Source of the DNA: Procambarus clarkii
Lineage: Eukaryota; Arthropoda; Malacostraca; Decapoda; Cambaridae
Reading direction: 5' to 3'
Assembly (NCBI RefSeq): GCF_040958095.1
Contig: NC_091237.1
Span: 13,177,241-13,241,240 of the forward strand
DNA: 64,000 nt
In this document: positions 21,520-32,639 of the stretch, in pieces
How the letters are laid out: each line of letters begins with the position of its first letter
Position numbering within the stretch: the first letter of the stretch is position 1
Made by a program: the position numbers and the translations under genes
Notes under the pieces: generated by a model
The model's database searches: none
Told to the model about the DNA's origin: nothing
What the model saw: the letters and a program-made list of their open reading frames with translations, nothing else

Positions 21520-21831
21520 TCGAGTCCCAGACGGACTACCACCGCGAGATGCTGGCTGCCCTGGGTCCTGGGGAGGTGGTCACTACCACTGCCAACATCT
21601 TTTACACCCCCATCGTAACCATGGGGGTTCCCCTCGAGCCGGTCCAGAACGGACCTGACAAGAGTCCCATTATAGGCCGGCCTGGAGTAGTCATCCACCC
21701 TCCCTCCGCCACCACTTCCAGCTCTCAATTCACGCCTCCCTACACTAACTCCTACCCACGACGACCGCCGCCCACACCACCACCCACGCCACCCACCACC
21801 ACTACGATACCTACTACTACATTGCCGCCAA
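21520..21831 (+). CDS. Gfrl: Gfrl exon D: linker with Pro/Thr-rich segment
   Basis: 312 nt. Starts VESQTDYHREMLAALGPGEV, continues through TTANIFYTPIVTMGVPLEPV and ends in a Pro/Thr-rich stretch (RRPPPTPPPTPPTTTT), likely an extended O-glycosylated spacer between the GDNF/GAS1 pair and the later cysteine module. No cysteines. Acceptor is aatttctcacag at 21519, donor is ccaa/gtaagt at 21832, phases 1 and 1. The donor is the first unit of a 27-bp tandem array whose units repeat this junction, so the exact 3' end may vary between transcripts. Confidence 0.9.
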
Positions 21832-23157
21832 GTAAGTCCACTTACCCACGTGTGCCAAGTCCACTTACCCACGTGTGCCAAGTAAGTCCAATTACCCACG
21901 TGTGCCAAGTAAGTCCAATTACCCACTGGTGCCAAGTACCAATTACCCACTGGTGCCAAGTCCAATTACCCACTGGTGCCAAGTCCAATTACCCAATAGT
22001 GCCAAGTAAGTCCAGTTACCCACGGATGCCAGTCAGCTTACCCACTGGCGCCAAGTAAGTCTGCTCACCCATTGGTACCAATTACTGTAAGTCAGCTCAC
22101 CCGCTGACGCCAATTCAGTAGGCTCACCTCCTGGCGCCAAGTCAGTCGGCTCGCCCACTGGCGCCAAGTCAGTCGGCTCGCCCACTGGCGCCAAGTCAGT
22201 CGGCTCGCCCACTGGCGCCAAGTCAGTCGGCTCGCCCACTGGCGCCAAGTCAGTCGGCTCGCCCACTGGCGCCAAGTCAGTCAGCTCACCCACAGGCGCC
22301 AAGTCAGTCAGCTCACCCACAGGCGCCAAGTCAGTCGGCTCGCCCACTGGCGCCAAGTCAGTCGGCTCGCCCACTGGCGCCAAGTAAGTCGGCTCGCCCA
22401 CTGGCGCCAAGTCAGTCAGCTCACCCACAGGCGCCGAGTCAGTCGGCTCGCCCACTGGAGCCAAGTCAGTCGGCTCGCCCACTGGCGCCAAGTCAGTCGG
22501 CTCACCCACAGGCGCCAAGTAAGTCGGCTCGCCCACTGGCGCCAAGTAAGTCGGCTCGCCCACTGGCGCCAAGTCAGTCGGCTCGCCCACTGGCGCCAAG
22601 TCAGTCGGCTCGCCCACAGGCGCCAAGTAAGTCGGCTCGCCCACTGGCGCCAAGTAAGTCGGCTCGCCCACTGGCGCCAAGTCAGTCGGCTCACCCACAG
22701 GCGCCAAGTAAGTCGGCTCGCCCACTGGCGCCAAGTCAGTCGGCTCGCCCACTGGCGCCAAGTCAGTCGGCTCGCCCACTGGCGCCAAGTCAGTCGGCTC
22801 GCCCACTGGCGCCAAGTCAGTCGGCTCGCCCACTGGCGCCAAGTCAGTCGGCTCGCCCACTGGCGCCAAGTCAGTCGGCTCGCCCACTGGCGCCAAGTCA
22901 GTCGGCTCGCCCACTGGCGCCAAGTAAGTCGGCTCGCCCACTGGCGCCAAGTCAGTCAGCTCACCCACAGGCGCCGAGTCAGTCGGCTCGCCCACTGGAG
23001 CCAAGTCAGTCGGCTCGCCCACTGGCGCCAAGTCAGTCGGCTCACCCACAGGCGCCAAGTAAGTCGGCTCACCGACTGGCGCCAAGTAAGTCGGCTCACC
23101 CACTGGCGCCAAGTAAGTCGGCTCACCCACTGGCGCCAAGTAAGTCGGCTCACCCAC
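21832..23157. repeat. 27-bp minisatellite growing from the exon D splice donor
   Basis: The first units (21832-22070, shorter and irregular, with aagtaagtccaattaccc) merge into about 38 regular 27-bp units, ggcgccaagtcagtcggctc followed by gcccact. About 16 units carry caagtaagtc, repeating the exon D donor; the rest carry aagtcagtc. Segment 22381-22520 is repeated at 22921-23060, exactly 540 bp (20 units) away, showing block duplication. A 374-residue minus-strand frame made of GEPTDLAPV repeats is an artefact of the 27-bp length. Confidence 0.96.
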
Positions 23158-23560
23158 TCAGTTCATTAGCTAAAGTTCTCTCTCCAATGTGAACAACACT
23201 ATTGCCTTTTTTAATGAGATGTTGCCATTGCTGTTTTCCTAATTACAGAAATTTAGTGTTACTGTTTTGATAATTGCAACATTTAATTATAACTTTAAAC
23301 TCTAAACATTTTGTAATTGTAATAACTTTAAATATTTTAATGTTAATCTTCAAATTAAAGTCAACAAATATAAGATAGAGGTTATAATAACCCTAGCTAT
23401 TGACTTTAAATTTTATGTATTTCCAGTGTGTGTGTACAAAATATATATACATGTACTGTAATATATAATATATACCTATATATGTATACATGTGAATGTA
23501 CATAATATATAAATACTGTATAGATATGTACATGTGTGAATAATGCTTGAATGGTGACCC
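23158..23560. other. AT-rich intron sequence, no gene seen
   Basis: Includes TA-rich tracts at 23440-23525. No coding evidence. Confidence 0.5.
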
Positions 23561-23705
23561 CAAGCCAATATTCAACTGAAAGCTCTTGACCCCTGAAGGA
23601 TTCAAACCCGGTGAGCCAGGATCTCCATGCCCCCAGCAGTCCAGTGCTGTAACCACTCGGCCACTGACTGTCGAGGGTTGGGAAGTTGTGAGACCTACAT
23701 GCACC
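23561..23705 (-). mobile_element. tRNA-derived SINE
   Basis: The minus strand has A-box-like tggccgagtggttacagcac and B-box-like gggtttgaatcc with tRNA-like spacing, then a tail. Confidence 0.75.
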
Positions 23706-23820
23706 CAACAACACTCTTGGTTGTGTAAATTATAATAATATTTACATAATACCTAAATATAACAACACAACACAATAATGTGAAAATTATATATTCTACA
23801 GTTAATTTTTATTCTTTTAG

Positions 23821-23985
23821 TCGACCTTGAACAAATGACATTTGGAGAAATTTACTTCCAATTAAACCAAGATGCAAGAGCACTAGTCAGAGCAATAGAA
23901 GCCCTAAACAAGAAAATAATCAACATGGAATATGCAGTCATATTCAGTGAAACATGTCAAAATGAAAACCTACTTCCAACATACA
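23821..23985 (+). mobile_element. Coding-like relic (LNQDARALVRAIEALNKK), probable transposon fragment
   Basis: A 165-bp open stretch preceded by a good acceptor (attcttttag at 23820) reads IDLEQMTFGEIYFQLNQ, then DARALVRAIEALNKKI and IFSETCQNENLLPTY. The pattern resembles the N-terminal part of Penelope-like or related retroelement proteins as I remember them; this is not certain. It runs into a SINE/LINE tail at 23990. The acceptor phase would fit exon D, so exonisation is conceivable, but no donor is clear. Confidence 0.4.
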
Positions 23986-23989
23986 TATG

Positions 23990-24112
23990 TTTATTTATTT
24001 ATTTTCAAGAAGGTACATTGGGTTTATTAGAGTACAGAGACTTGAAGTTTTACATTCTTGTAAAGCCACTTGCCCGCTTAGCGTTTTGGGCATATGTGTG
24101 TATGTCTATGCA
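23990..24112 (-). mobile_element. Inverted SINE/LINE 3' tail
   Basis: Begins tttatttattttcaagaagg and includes cttgtaaagccacttgcccg, the reverse complement of the tail at 19225-19360, diverged. Confidence 0.7.
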
Positions 24113-24266
24113 TTAAATTTGTCTTGGTAGAGTATTTTCCCTTGTATACATTATTTTCAGACCACAATATGTTCAAATTAATTATATCACTCCACTAAAT
24201 ATACACACCAAAAGCATAAACATCAATTCCACCAGAGGTATGACCTCTCCTGACCTGCCAAAACAG

Positions 24267-24536
24267 AGTACTGCGAGAAGCGGCACTCGAACGATGAGAC
24301 CATAGACTACATCGAGGAGGGGTGGGGCAAGCGCTTCTACAAGGACGAGGAGTGCTCCGAATTGTGCCTGTGTCACGCTGAAGAGAAGTTAGCATGCAGC
24401 GTGTTGGAGTGTGTAGAGGCGCGTCCTTGTGAAACCAGCTATGCTGTTTATACCCACGCTGCCCCGGCTTACCAGGCCTCCCGTGGAGAGTGTTTTTGTT
24501 ACTCAGGGTCCTTCATCTGCGTCAGGCCTCCTCAAG
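24267..24536 (+). CDS. Gfrl: Gfrl exon E: ten-cysteine VWC-like module
   Basis: 270 nt encoding about 90 residues: YCEKRHSNDETIDYIEEGW, ECSELCLCHAEEKLACSVLE, CVEARPCETSYAVYT and GECFCYSGSFICVRPP. Ten cysteines. The C..C.C...C....C....PC spacing is reminiscent of von Willebrand factor C or pacifastin-type modules rather than a GDNF/GAS1 domain. Acceptor is tgccaaaacag at 24266, donor is caag/gttagt at 24537, phases 1 and 1. Strongly GC-rich relative to both introns, supporting real coding. Confidence 0.9.
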
Positions 24537-25370
24537 GTTAGTTGTCTTTTAAGATGGTCAATCATCTCACAAGTAGCCAAGGATACAGAGTAGAGGGAAA
24601 ATGATTGACTTGCATTATAATCTATCATCTTGTGTAGCATTCTCATACTGTATTGGCATTTTTAATGATATTTAGAAAACTCTTGATTATTATTCAGCAT
24701 GGGCAGTGTTATATTAAACCTAAATTTGGGTAAATATAACACGTTTACTAACATAACTGATTAAACACACTTCATTCATTCATTTAACACCATAACAAAA
24801 ATATTGAGAAAAATCAAGCAAAATTGTTGCTAGTTTCAAAATGTCATACAGTATCTCTGTTGGCAGGGGAACTTTTCCAAGGGTTTCTTACTTGAATTGT
24901 TGCTTAAGGTTTGTGCTTTTATATTAGCACAGTTAAATGATTTAAAATCAAATGCATTTTGTAAGATTAAATAATACTGTATTTGTTTATCTCCAACTGC
25001 ATTTGTAAACCATGACACCACACCAAACTCATAATTCCAGAACTTGCTTTTAAAGATAGCTTTAAGAACCATGTAGGAGGTCAGTTCAACACTAGCAGTA
25101 ACTGAGAAATTATCCATCATGCTAAACTAGGTTTGAGCAAAAATATTGCCTAGTTAAAAGTAGATATTCTAAAGGACCAAAGAAATATTTGTTCAAATTA
25201 GATTAAGTGCCTTGTTTTCAACATAGCATAATCAAACCTACTTGAAATCAAATAGGTTTAGTTAAGTAAGGTGAGAGGTGCAAAATATTACATTTGGCAA
25301 CCCTTGTTGCATAATGAAATTTCAAATGTAGTAAGCAAGCATTAATATTTCTGCAGTGTTTGCAGAACTT
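24537..25370. other. No gene seen; AT-rich intron
   Basis: AT-rich unique-looking sequence without coding or RNA features. Confidence 0.5.
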
Positions 25371-25614
25371 GGGCCAGATTCACGAAAGCACTTACGCAAG
25401 CACTTACGAATGTGTACATTTTTCCCCAATCTTTGACGGCTTTGGTTACATTTATTAAACAGTTTACAAGCATGAAAACTTCCCATTCAACTGTTATTGT
25501 TATAAACAGCCTCCTGGTGCTTTGGAGCTCATTAACTGTTTGATAATTGGAAACAAAGCTTCCAAAGATCGAGAAAAGATGTACAGGCTCGTAAGTGCTT
25601 ACGTGAATCTGGCC
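25371..25614. mobile_element. MITE with ggccagattcacg terminal inverted repeats
   Basis: The left end gggccagattcacgaaagca is mirrored by the right end cttacgtgaatctggcc, with an extra inner match cgtaagtgctt / agcacttacg. About 244 bp, no coding. Flanking octamers do not match, so no TSD is claimed. Confidence 0.85.
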
Positions 25615-25831
25615 TCTGTATTTTAATTGCAGTTGTGCTATTGAGTCTGGTAATTAGTTTAAATGTAAACTAAACAAAGCTGTCTTTACCTAATCAAGGC
25701 CTATGCAAATAATAAAAATACATAATAATAATAAACACTAACCTAAAAAAGTATTATTAACAATTATATTAATGTGAGCAGCAGTTGATAGAAGAGACTG
25801 CCCATACAAATACTGTTTTCCGAGTTTGTTC

Positions 25832-25860
25832 TGACCTGAACAAATATTTTGTTCAGGTCA
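25832..25860. repeat. Short palindrome
   Basis: gacctgaacaaat and attttgttcaggtc form a 12-13-bp hairpin with almost no spacer. Confidence 0.7.
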
Positions 25861-26480
25861 CGTTATTCTAAAGTGGGTTTAGCCAGGCTAGTCAGGGTTA
25901 GGCCAGGTTAAGGTGATTTAGATTGGCGAGAAACAATGCAAATAAATGACCATTTATTTTACCATGACATTGTAGGTTATATTATACAGTGGTAAAATTG
26001 ACGTCTAATAAAAGCTAACTCATTGATACCTAACACGCATTCCATGAAATAGGTTTAACCCTTGAACAGCAACAGCTCAGCAAAAGGGGCGGGGAAGCGA
26101 AAAATATTTGAATTATGTAAAAATTACTTTAATATGTTAAACAAATCTCCAACTTATTGGCTTCAGTGTCGTGAAACTTTCATCAAAATATTTTCAGAAA
26201 TTTATTTTAGTCAAATTTTTTAAAAAGAATGTATTGTTGATAAGGAGAACATCTCCTATTAACTGGAACTGAGAGATAATGCAGTAATAAAGAGATGCAA
26301 TCACCTGTCCAGTGCACAAAGAATAGTAGTAAGAAGTGTCCACAAAGTGGATATGCAGCTGGTGCCTTTATAGCTTTGCTGAGTAATACATAATAACACA
26401 AATAATAATAAGTACAGTATGAGTTCACCATGAGTTCTGAGAGAATGTGCACCTGAGCTCAGCATTCCACTTCAATTGAT
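25861..26480. other. No gene seen; intron
   Basis: AT-rich intron sequence with no supported feature. Confidence 0.4.
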
Positions 26481-27890
26481 TTTTCAGGCATCCCTGTGTA
26501 CAGGAGTTGTAGCTGATGTGTGGAAAAAGGCTAACATAGTTCCAATCTACAAAAGTGGCAGCAGGGAAGACTCCCTCAATTATAGACCTGTATATTGACA
26601 AGTATAATAGTCAAAATATTGGAAAAAATAATTAAAACTAAATGGGTAGAACACCTGGGGAAAAATTGTAATATCAGACTATAGTTTTCGATCTGGATGA
26701 TCCTGTGTAAGGAACTTACTCAGCTTCTATGATCGAGCCACAGAGATTTTACAGGAAAGAGATGGTTGGGTTGACTGCATCTATCTGGACCTAAAAAAGG
26801 CTTTCGACAGAGTTCCACATAAGAGGTTGTTCTGGAAACTGGAACCTATTGGAGGGGTGACAGGTAAGCTTCTAACATGGATGAAAAATTTCCTAAATGA
26901 CAGAAAAATGGAGGCCGTAATCAAAGGCAATGTATCGGATTGGAGGAATGTCACAAGTGGAGTACCACAGGATTCAGTTCTTGCACCGGTAATGTTCATT
27001 GTCTACATAAATGATAACCAGTTGGAATACAGAATTATATGAACATGTTTGCTGATGATGCTAAGATAATAGGAAAGGTAAGAAACCTAGATGATTGTCA
27101 TGCCCTTCAAGAAGACCTGGACAAAATATGTATATGGAGCAACACTTGGCAAATGGAATTTAATGTGAATAAATGCCATGTTATGGAATGTGGAATTGGA
27201 GAACATAGACCCCACTCAACCTATAAATTATGTGAGAAATCTGTAAAGAATTCTGACAAAGAAAGGTATCTAGGGGTGGTTCTGGATAGAAGAAAACTCA
27301 CCTGAGGGACCACATTAAGAACATTGTGCGAGACACCTATGATACACTTTCTAACTTCAGAATTGCTTTTAAATACATGGATGGAGAAATACTAAAGAAA
27401 TTGTTCATGACTTTTGTAAGACCAAAGCTAGAATATGAAATGGTTGTATGGTGCCCATATCTTAAGAAGCACAACAATAGACTGGAAAAGGTGCAACGAC
27501 GTGCCACGAAGTGGCTCCCAGAACTGAAGGACAAAAGTTACGAGGAGAGGTTAGAGGCATTAAATATGCAAAAACTAGAAGATAGAGGAAAGAGGGGATA
27601 TGATCACTACGTACGAAATAATAACAGGAATCAATAAAATTGATAGGGAAGAATTCCTGTGACCCAGAACTTCAAGAACAAGAGGTCATAGATTTAAAGT
27701 AACGAAACAAAGCTGCCAGAGGAATATAAAAAAATTCACTTTTGTAAACAGAGTGGTAGATGGTTGGAACAAGTTAGGTGAGAAGGTGGTGGAGGCCAAA
27801 ACCATCAGTAATTTCAAAGCGTTGTGACAAAGAGTGCTGGGGAGACGGGACACCACGAGCGTAGCTCTCATCCTGTAACTACACTTAAAT
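26481..27890 (+). mobile_element. CR1-like LINE, RT domain to 3' end, broken
   Basis: Consecutive frames give the RT order: DCIYLDLKKAFDRVPHKRL (motif A, about 26773-26830), SGVPQDSVLAPVMFIVYIND (motif B, about 26955-27015), MFADDAKIIGKV (FADD catalytic motif C, 27042-27080), KERYLGVVLDRRKL (about 27260-27300), and a thumb region LEKVQRRATKWLPELKDKSY. Frames break near 26665, 27036 and 27303, so the element is dead. The 3' end is gggacaccacgagcgtagct at about 27848. It has no host role. Confidence 0.9.
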
Positions 27891-28157
27891 TCAAATTAAA
27901 ATTCTTTATTCAGGAAAAGTACATACATAGTTGATTTACAAACATAAAGTTGGATTTATAGATAGAGCTAGTACATACAATACCTAAAGCCACTAATGCG
28001 CATAACATATCGGACAAGGTGTGGGGGGGGGGGGAACACTTAGACTAAAACTTAATAGTAATTGGGATTAGGTATAAATTGTGTTAAAAAAAAGAATAAA
28101 AAAGGGGGGGGGAACATGGCAGAAATCACCAGTTGTACAAGTTGGAGAACAAACAGC

Positions 28158-28190
<33 letters not shown>
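27891..28190 (-). mobile_element. Inverted LINE 3' tail, copy 1
   Basis: Starts ttaaaattctttattcagg, contains tggatttatagatagagcta and ends at an A run of about 28. Paired with a second copy at 28395-28625. Confidence 0.75.
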
Positions 28191-28192
<2 letters not shown>

Positions 28193-28394
28193 ATGGGTTG
28201 ATATTTAGGGGGGTAAGGTAGGTTACATGGAGTTAATTAGGTAGTACTTGATTTTACTCTTAAACTGGTTGAGAGAGATACAGCCTTTGACATGATTTAG
28301 GAGGTCATTCCACATTCTGGTTCCCTTGATTTGTAGAGCATTTCTAGTTTGGTTAAGTCGCACTCTTGGAATATCAAATAGGTATTTGTTTCTG
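28191..28394 (-). mobile_element. LINE C-terminal coding remnant linked to the tails
   Basis: The minus strand encodes residues like those of the element at 31366-32106 (HTRNKYLFDIPRVKLN), here about 28340-28395, followed by its 3' end in the flanking tails. Confidence 0.6.
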
Positions 28395-28625
28395 GTGTGA
28401 TCAAATCAAATCAAATCAAATATTTATTCAGGTAAAGTACATACCTATAAAGTGAGATACAAAACATTGATGGATTTATAGATAGAGCTAGTACATAGAA
28501 TGCCTAAAGCCACTATTACGCAAAGTGTTTTGGGCAGGAAAAACACTGAGACTAAAACTTAATACTAATTGAGATTAAAGTATAAATTGTGTTGAGAAAA
28601 AAAAAATAAAAGGGGGAACATGGCA
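28395..28625 (-). mobile_element. Inverted LINE 3' tail, copy 2
   Basis: aaatcaaatcaaatatttattcagg then tggatttatagatagagcta, aligned with copy 1 over about 200 bp. It lies about 300 bp upstream of exon F. Confidence 0.75.
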
Positions 28626-28960
28626 GAAAAATAGCAAATACTTAGGTAATTACACGCGCACATACGTGCATAAACTTACTCTAATGGAAAATTCAACATA
28701 CAGTACTGTACTTTGGAACATTAACAAATAAAACATAAAAATTAGCAAAAATAAAACAAACTTAAGAGAAAACATTTAGATAAATAATAACAAAAGCTAG
28801 ACTATACCAATCAAACAACAAATGTTAGACTTAATATACCAGTCATTACATTGCAATTTAAAACAAAAAAATCATCTGGTGAATATTTAATGTTTAAAAA
28901 TTTTTAAATTAGATTTTAGATTAAAAATTATACAAGATTTAATAAAATTGAATAAAAAAG

Positions 28961-29160
28961 ATTTAATATACAAGCTTGGTGTTAAGTGTCTTTATGATCC
29001 GGCAGACAACTACGATGTGAACCACGGCGTGTTCTTGTTTATCGGGTATAGCAAGGCTGAGGAACTCCTCCTGCGGCCGTACACCAAGATCTCCCTCGTG
29101 GATGCTGCCATGGACAAACTAGGTGACCTGGTGCGGGAATCTTCACTTCAGCTCAATGGA
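28961..29160 (+). CDS. Gfrl: Gfrl exon F: GVFLFIGYS module
   Basis: Encodes DNYDVNHGVFLFIGYSKAEE, LLLRPYTKISLVDAAMDKL and GDLVRESSLQLNG. Donor is atgga/gtgagt at 29161, phase 0. The 3' splice site is uncertain. To match exon E (phase 1), AG at 28960 or 28912 fits; the latter has a longer T-rich lead and would add 16 residues. An AG at 28974 would not keep phase unless another small exon intervenes. This module follows the cysteine region in arthropod GFR-alpha-like proteins as far as I recall. Coding part 29000-29160 is clearly GC-richer than the intron. Confidence 0.8.
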
Positions 29161-30300
29161 GTGAGTTATAGTCGTCTGTTAAATCTTCCAAATGCTTCAC
29201 GTTTCTTCATCTTGGGATGCCCTCCTCTTGCTTCTTTCTTGCTCATTTGGGGATGCACTTCCTCAGGATTCCGGCTTTCTCCTCTTGGGATGCTACTCTG
29301 CTGCTGTTGCTGGTACTCTTATCCCTTATCTCTTACTGGCTTTTTCTTCCCTTAGAGATATGCCTCCTATGCAATTTTTACCTCCCATTAACTAAAATTT
29401 TTATACAGCTTTTAAATTTTAGGCTTTGACTAGTATTATATATATATTAATGTTGAAGAATTGTTTATATTGATTAGAGTAGTTAGATAATTGCCTAGAA
29501 CACTCTGTATTAACTATATTAATACAGATATTGAATGTCAAAATGAAGTTATTAGTTAATGATGTTTAATAAAAAGCATTACTGTATTTGTATGAATATA
29601 AATTGGAGATTAGACGACTTAAAAATATGCTTTAAACCAGTACGATAAACTATATAGTATAGCTGAAAATTAATGTAGCCAAACCAAGCAGTAATTATTA
29701 ATATAATAAATTTTACCTTTGGTTAATAAGGCATGATTCATATTAGAAGTTTTTTGTAGAAAAATATCTGGGCGAGTTTGCTCCTGCTTAACATAGTTAC
29801 CAATATTTTGTTATCTAGAATAGATCTCCATGAGCTAAGGGGGAACAGTATCCTCTAAATATCTACTTATAGAGCCCACCACCACTGGTGTTTCCCAACA
29901 TACTACTCGCCATACTTGTAGGCTCAAATGTCCATAATATTTTCAATAAGAATACCAACTAAAAGAAGCTTTGTGCAGCTGCTTCTGTCATACAAGTCAT
30001 CATGTACTGTATTTTAAAAAGTACCTCTGCATCCCTTGGAGTTGCCTGTACAGGAAAGTTAAACCTTTCTCGACTTAAAAGAATTTTGGTGTGGCAATAG
30101 TTTTGACTCGACAAGTAGATTCTTAGGCCTTGGTCACCCATGGAGACTCCTGTATGAGGAAGCAAGGGCAATGCTCTTTCTCCCACTAAGACTATAAGAG
30201 GAGATGAATTAAGGACTCTGCAGAATCCCTATTGTCTTATAGGAGGTAGATCCTATTTATAGAATATATTTACATAATTATATAACATCTACCCAAACTC
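29161..30300. other. No gene seen; start of 18-kb intron
   Basis: CT-rich for about 200 bp after the donor, then AT-rich. No repeat boundary is clear. Confidence 0.4.
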
Positions 30301-30840
30301 ATTAATGTGTCCAACATACTCTTAAGTCAAGCAAGTGATCCCACTTCTATTACATTGTCCAGTAATTTATTCCACACATCAACAACCTTGTTTCCAAACC
30401 AGTATTTACCCAGGTCTCTCCTCAATCTAAATTTTTACAATTTACTGTATATCCATTGTTTTGTGTTGACATATTTAATACCATATTAATTGTGCCCTTT
30501 CATCCATTTATACACTTCAGTTATGTCACCTCTAGCTTTTTGCCGTTCCAGAGAAAGTAAATTAAGCTTTCTAAAAATCTCTTTGGATGGAAGGTTTGCA
30601 TTTCCTGGGATTAACTTTGCCAGCCTTTGTTGAAATGAATTTGTCCATTCTATAGTATGGCGACAAAAATTAAACCCGCATAATCTAAATGGGCCCTAAC
30701 AAGAGAAAGATACAGCCGAAGAATAAAATTCTTTATTTTATTTCTAACACTTCTAGAAAGAAATCACGGTATCCTATTTGCTTTACTCCGAACACTATGC
30801 ATTAGTGTTTTGTCTTTAAATTCCTGCTAATCATGCACCC
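30301..30840 (-). mobile_element. L2/CR1-like LINE C-terminal fragment
   Basis: The minus strand reads FQQRLAKLIPGNANLPSKEI, then LLSLERQKARGDITEVYKWM and further WFGNKVVDVWNKLLDNVIEV. This is the RT thumb/C-terminal region seen in CR1/L2 elements. A shorter copy is at 47460-47700. Confidence 0.8.
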
Positions 30841-30842
30841 AT

Positions 30843-30965
30843 ATTTATTTATTTATTTATTTATTTATGCATATACAAGAATGTACATAAGGAATGTGAG
30901 GATACAAATATGGTAATTACAGTCTTGTAAAGCCACTAGCACGCGCAGCGTTTCGGGCAGGTCCT
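30843..30965 (-). mobile_element. Inverted SINE/LINE tail with (TTTA)n
   Basis: tttatttatttatttatttat then gtaattacagtcttgtaaag and cgcgcagcgtttcgggcagg: the reverse complement of 19225-19360. Confidence 0.8.
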
Positions 30966-31365
30966 TAATCTAAGAAAATTTTAAGGAGGTAAATACTTGC
31001 AAAATTTATAGACAAAAAAATGATAACAGATTACATGAAATGAAAAAAAAAAAAAAAAAAGATGAGAGAAAATTGTAGGTACAGTATATTAAAGCACATA
31101 GGTAGCTAAGATTGATTGCAATGACAGCTTAAAATGGTAGTTGACAACAAATTGGTAGGCACAATACAGCAGAAACAATATAAGATTGATTGCAATGACA
31201 GCTTGAATGGTAGTTGACAAAAATTGGTAGTCACAATACAGCATATGGCTAGCACATAAAAGAAGACAGCAATGAACACAATGATAAGGTTGTTTGATAT
31301 TACATAAAAATTAGGAGATTGGGTAACACTAGGTACAGAGCAAATTTAAAGCTCAGTGTAGGAAA

Positions 31366-32106
31366 CTAAGAAGATGAAGTTAGGTACTTTTTGGTTTTGC
31401 TTTTAAATAAGGCAAAAGTTTTACAGTTTTTCAATTCACTAGGGAGTGAGTTCCATAGACTAGGTCCCTTAATTTGCATAGAGTGTTTACACAGATTAAG
31501 TTTGACCCTGGGGATATCAAAGAGATATTTATTTCTGGTGTGGTGATAATGGGTCCTATTACATCTGTCCAGGGAGAGTTTCAGAGCATGGTTTGCATTT
31601 AAGAACAGGGTTTTGTAAATGTAGTTGACACAAGAGAATGTGTGGAGGGAGTTAATATTTAGCAAGTTTAGGGATTTAAACAAGGGAGCTGAGTGTTGTC
31701 TGAAAGCAGAGTTAGTTATAATTCTGATAGCAGATTTTTGCTGTGTGATGATGGGCTTAAGGTGGTTTGCAGTGGTAGACCCCCATGCACAGATACCATA
31801 ATTAAGATAGGGGTAGATTAGTGCATAATATAGTGAGAGGAGAGCAGAGTTAGGAACATAATATCTGATTTTGGAGGGTATACCAACTGTCTTAGAGACT
31901 TTCTTAGTTATGTGTTGAATGTGGGTGCTGAAGTTGAGTCTCTTGTCTAGGAATAGGCCAAGAAACTTGCCATCATTTTTATTACTGATGTTAATGTTGT
32001 CTATCTGTAGCTGAATTGCATTTGATGATTTGCTTCCAAATAAGATGTAGTAAGTCTTTTCGATGTTTAATGTTAGTTTGCTCGTTGACATCCATAAGTG
32101 GACCAT
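31366..32106 (-). mobile_element. LINE RT C-terminal half, 246-residue open frame
   Basis: An uninterrupted minus-strand frame contains MSTSKLTLNIEKTYYILFGS, NDGKFLGLFLDKRLNFSTHI, YVPNSALLSLYYALIYPYLN and GPSLWNSLPSELKNCKTFAL. LNIEKT..ILF and FLGL.LD.RL are the standard region after the FADD motif in Jockey/CR1-type RTs. The catalytic palm is missing, so it is a 5'-truncated but young copy. Confidence 0.88.
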
Positions 32107-32149
32107 AAGTAAATTAAAAAATATAATTTTTTAATTTAGATTTTGCCAT

Positions 32150-32225
32150 TACAACACTGGTTTCCTGGCAGGAAATCGAACCCCTGATCTCCCACGTGAC
32201 AGGCCAGCCTGTTCTTTTGATTTTC
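32150..32225 (-). mobile_element. tRNA-like SINE head fragment
   Basis: The minus strand reads B-box-like gggttcgatttcc downstream of ggcctgtcacgtggg, tRNA-like but short. Confidence 0.45.
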
Positions 32226-32469
32226 CTGTGTACAAAATTCAAAGTTTGAAGCTAACCAGAAAAGTACAAACCCAAGCAAGCCACCTAACCTAATAACACA
32301 CAGAAAATATGGATATTTGTGAGCAGCTGCTTTTCATATACTGTACTGGTACTTTGAAATTTGCAGGTTGGGTAGCACATCATACAAAATGAGATGAATT
32401 AGTCGAGATGATTGGTTGTTATCCAGAGTACTCCCGGCAATACTTTGGGTGAATGTAATCATACACTCC

Positions 32470-32565
32470 TGCTGCTGGTTCGTTGGCTACACCTTCACTG
32501 GTCGTTCATTGGCTACACTTTCACTGGTGGTTCGTTAGCTGCAGTCCCGCTGGTGGTTCTTACCT
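32470..32565. repeat. Diverged outlying units of the 26-bp array
   Basis: Three degenerate units (ttggctacaccttcactggt, ttggctacactttcactggt, ttagctgcagtcccgctggt), about 1 kb upstream of the main 26-bp array. Confidence 0.7.
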
Positions 32566-32639
32566 GGATCTTACTTGGAGAGGGTTCTGGGAGTTTTTGG
32601 TACTTAACCTTCCAGTTTTATCCATGTATGGTATACAGT

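Noticed and set aside
22033..23157. 374-codon minus-strand frame (GEPTDLAPV repeats)
   Set aside because: 27-bp repeat read on the antisense strand of a Gfrl intron; no other gene evidence.
31366..32106. 246-codon open frame as a host gene
   Set aside because: Matches the C-terminal half of a LINE reverse transcriptase, with a shared 3' tail elsewhere in the window.
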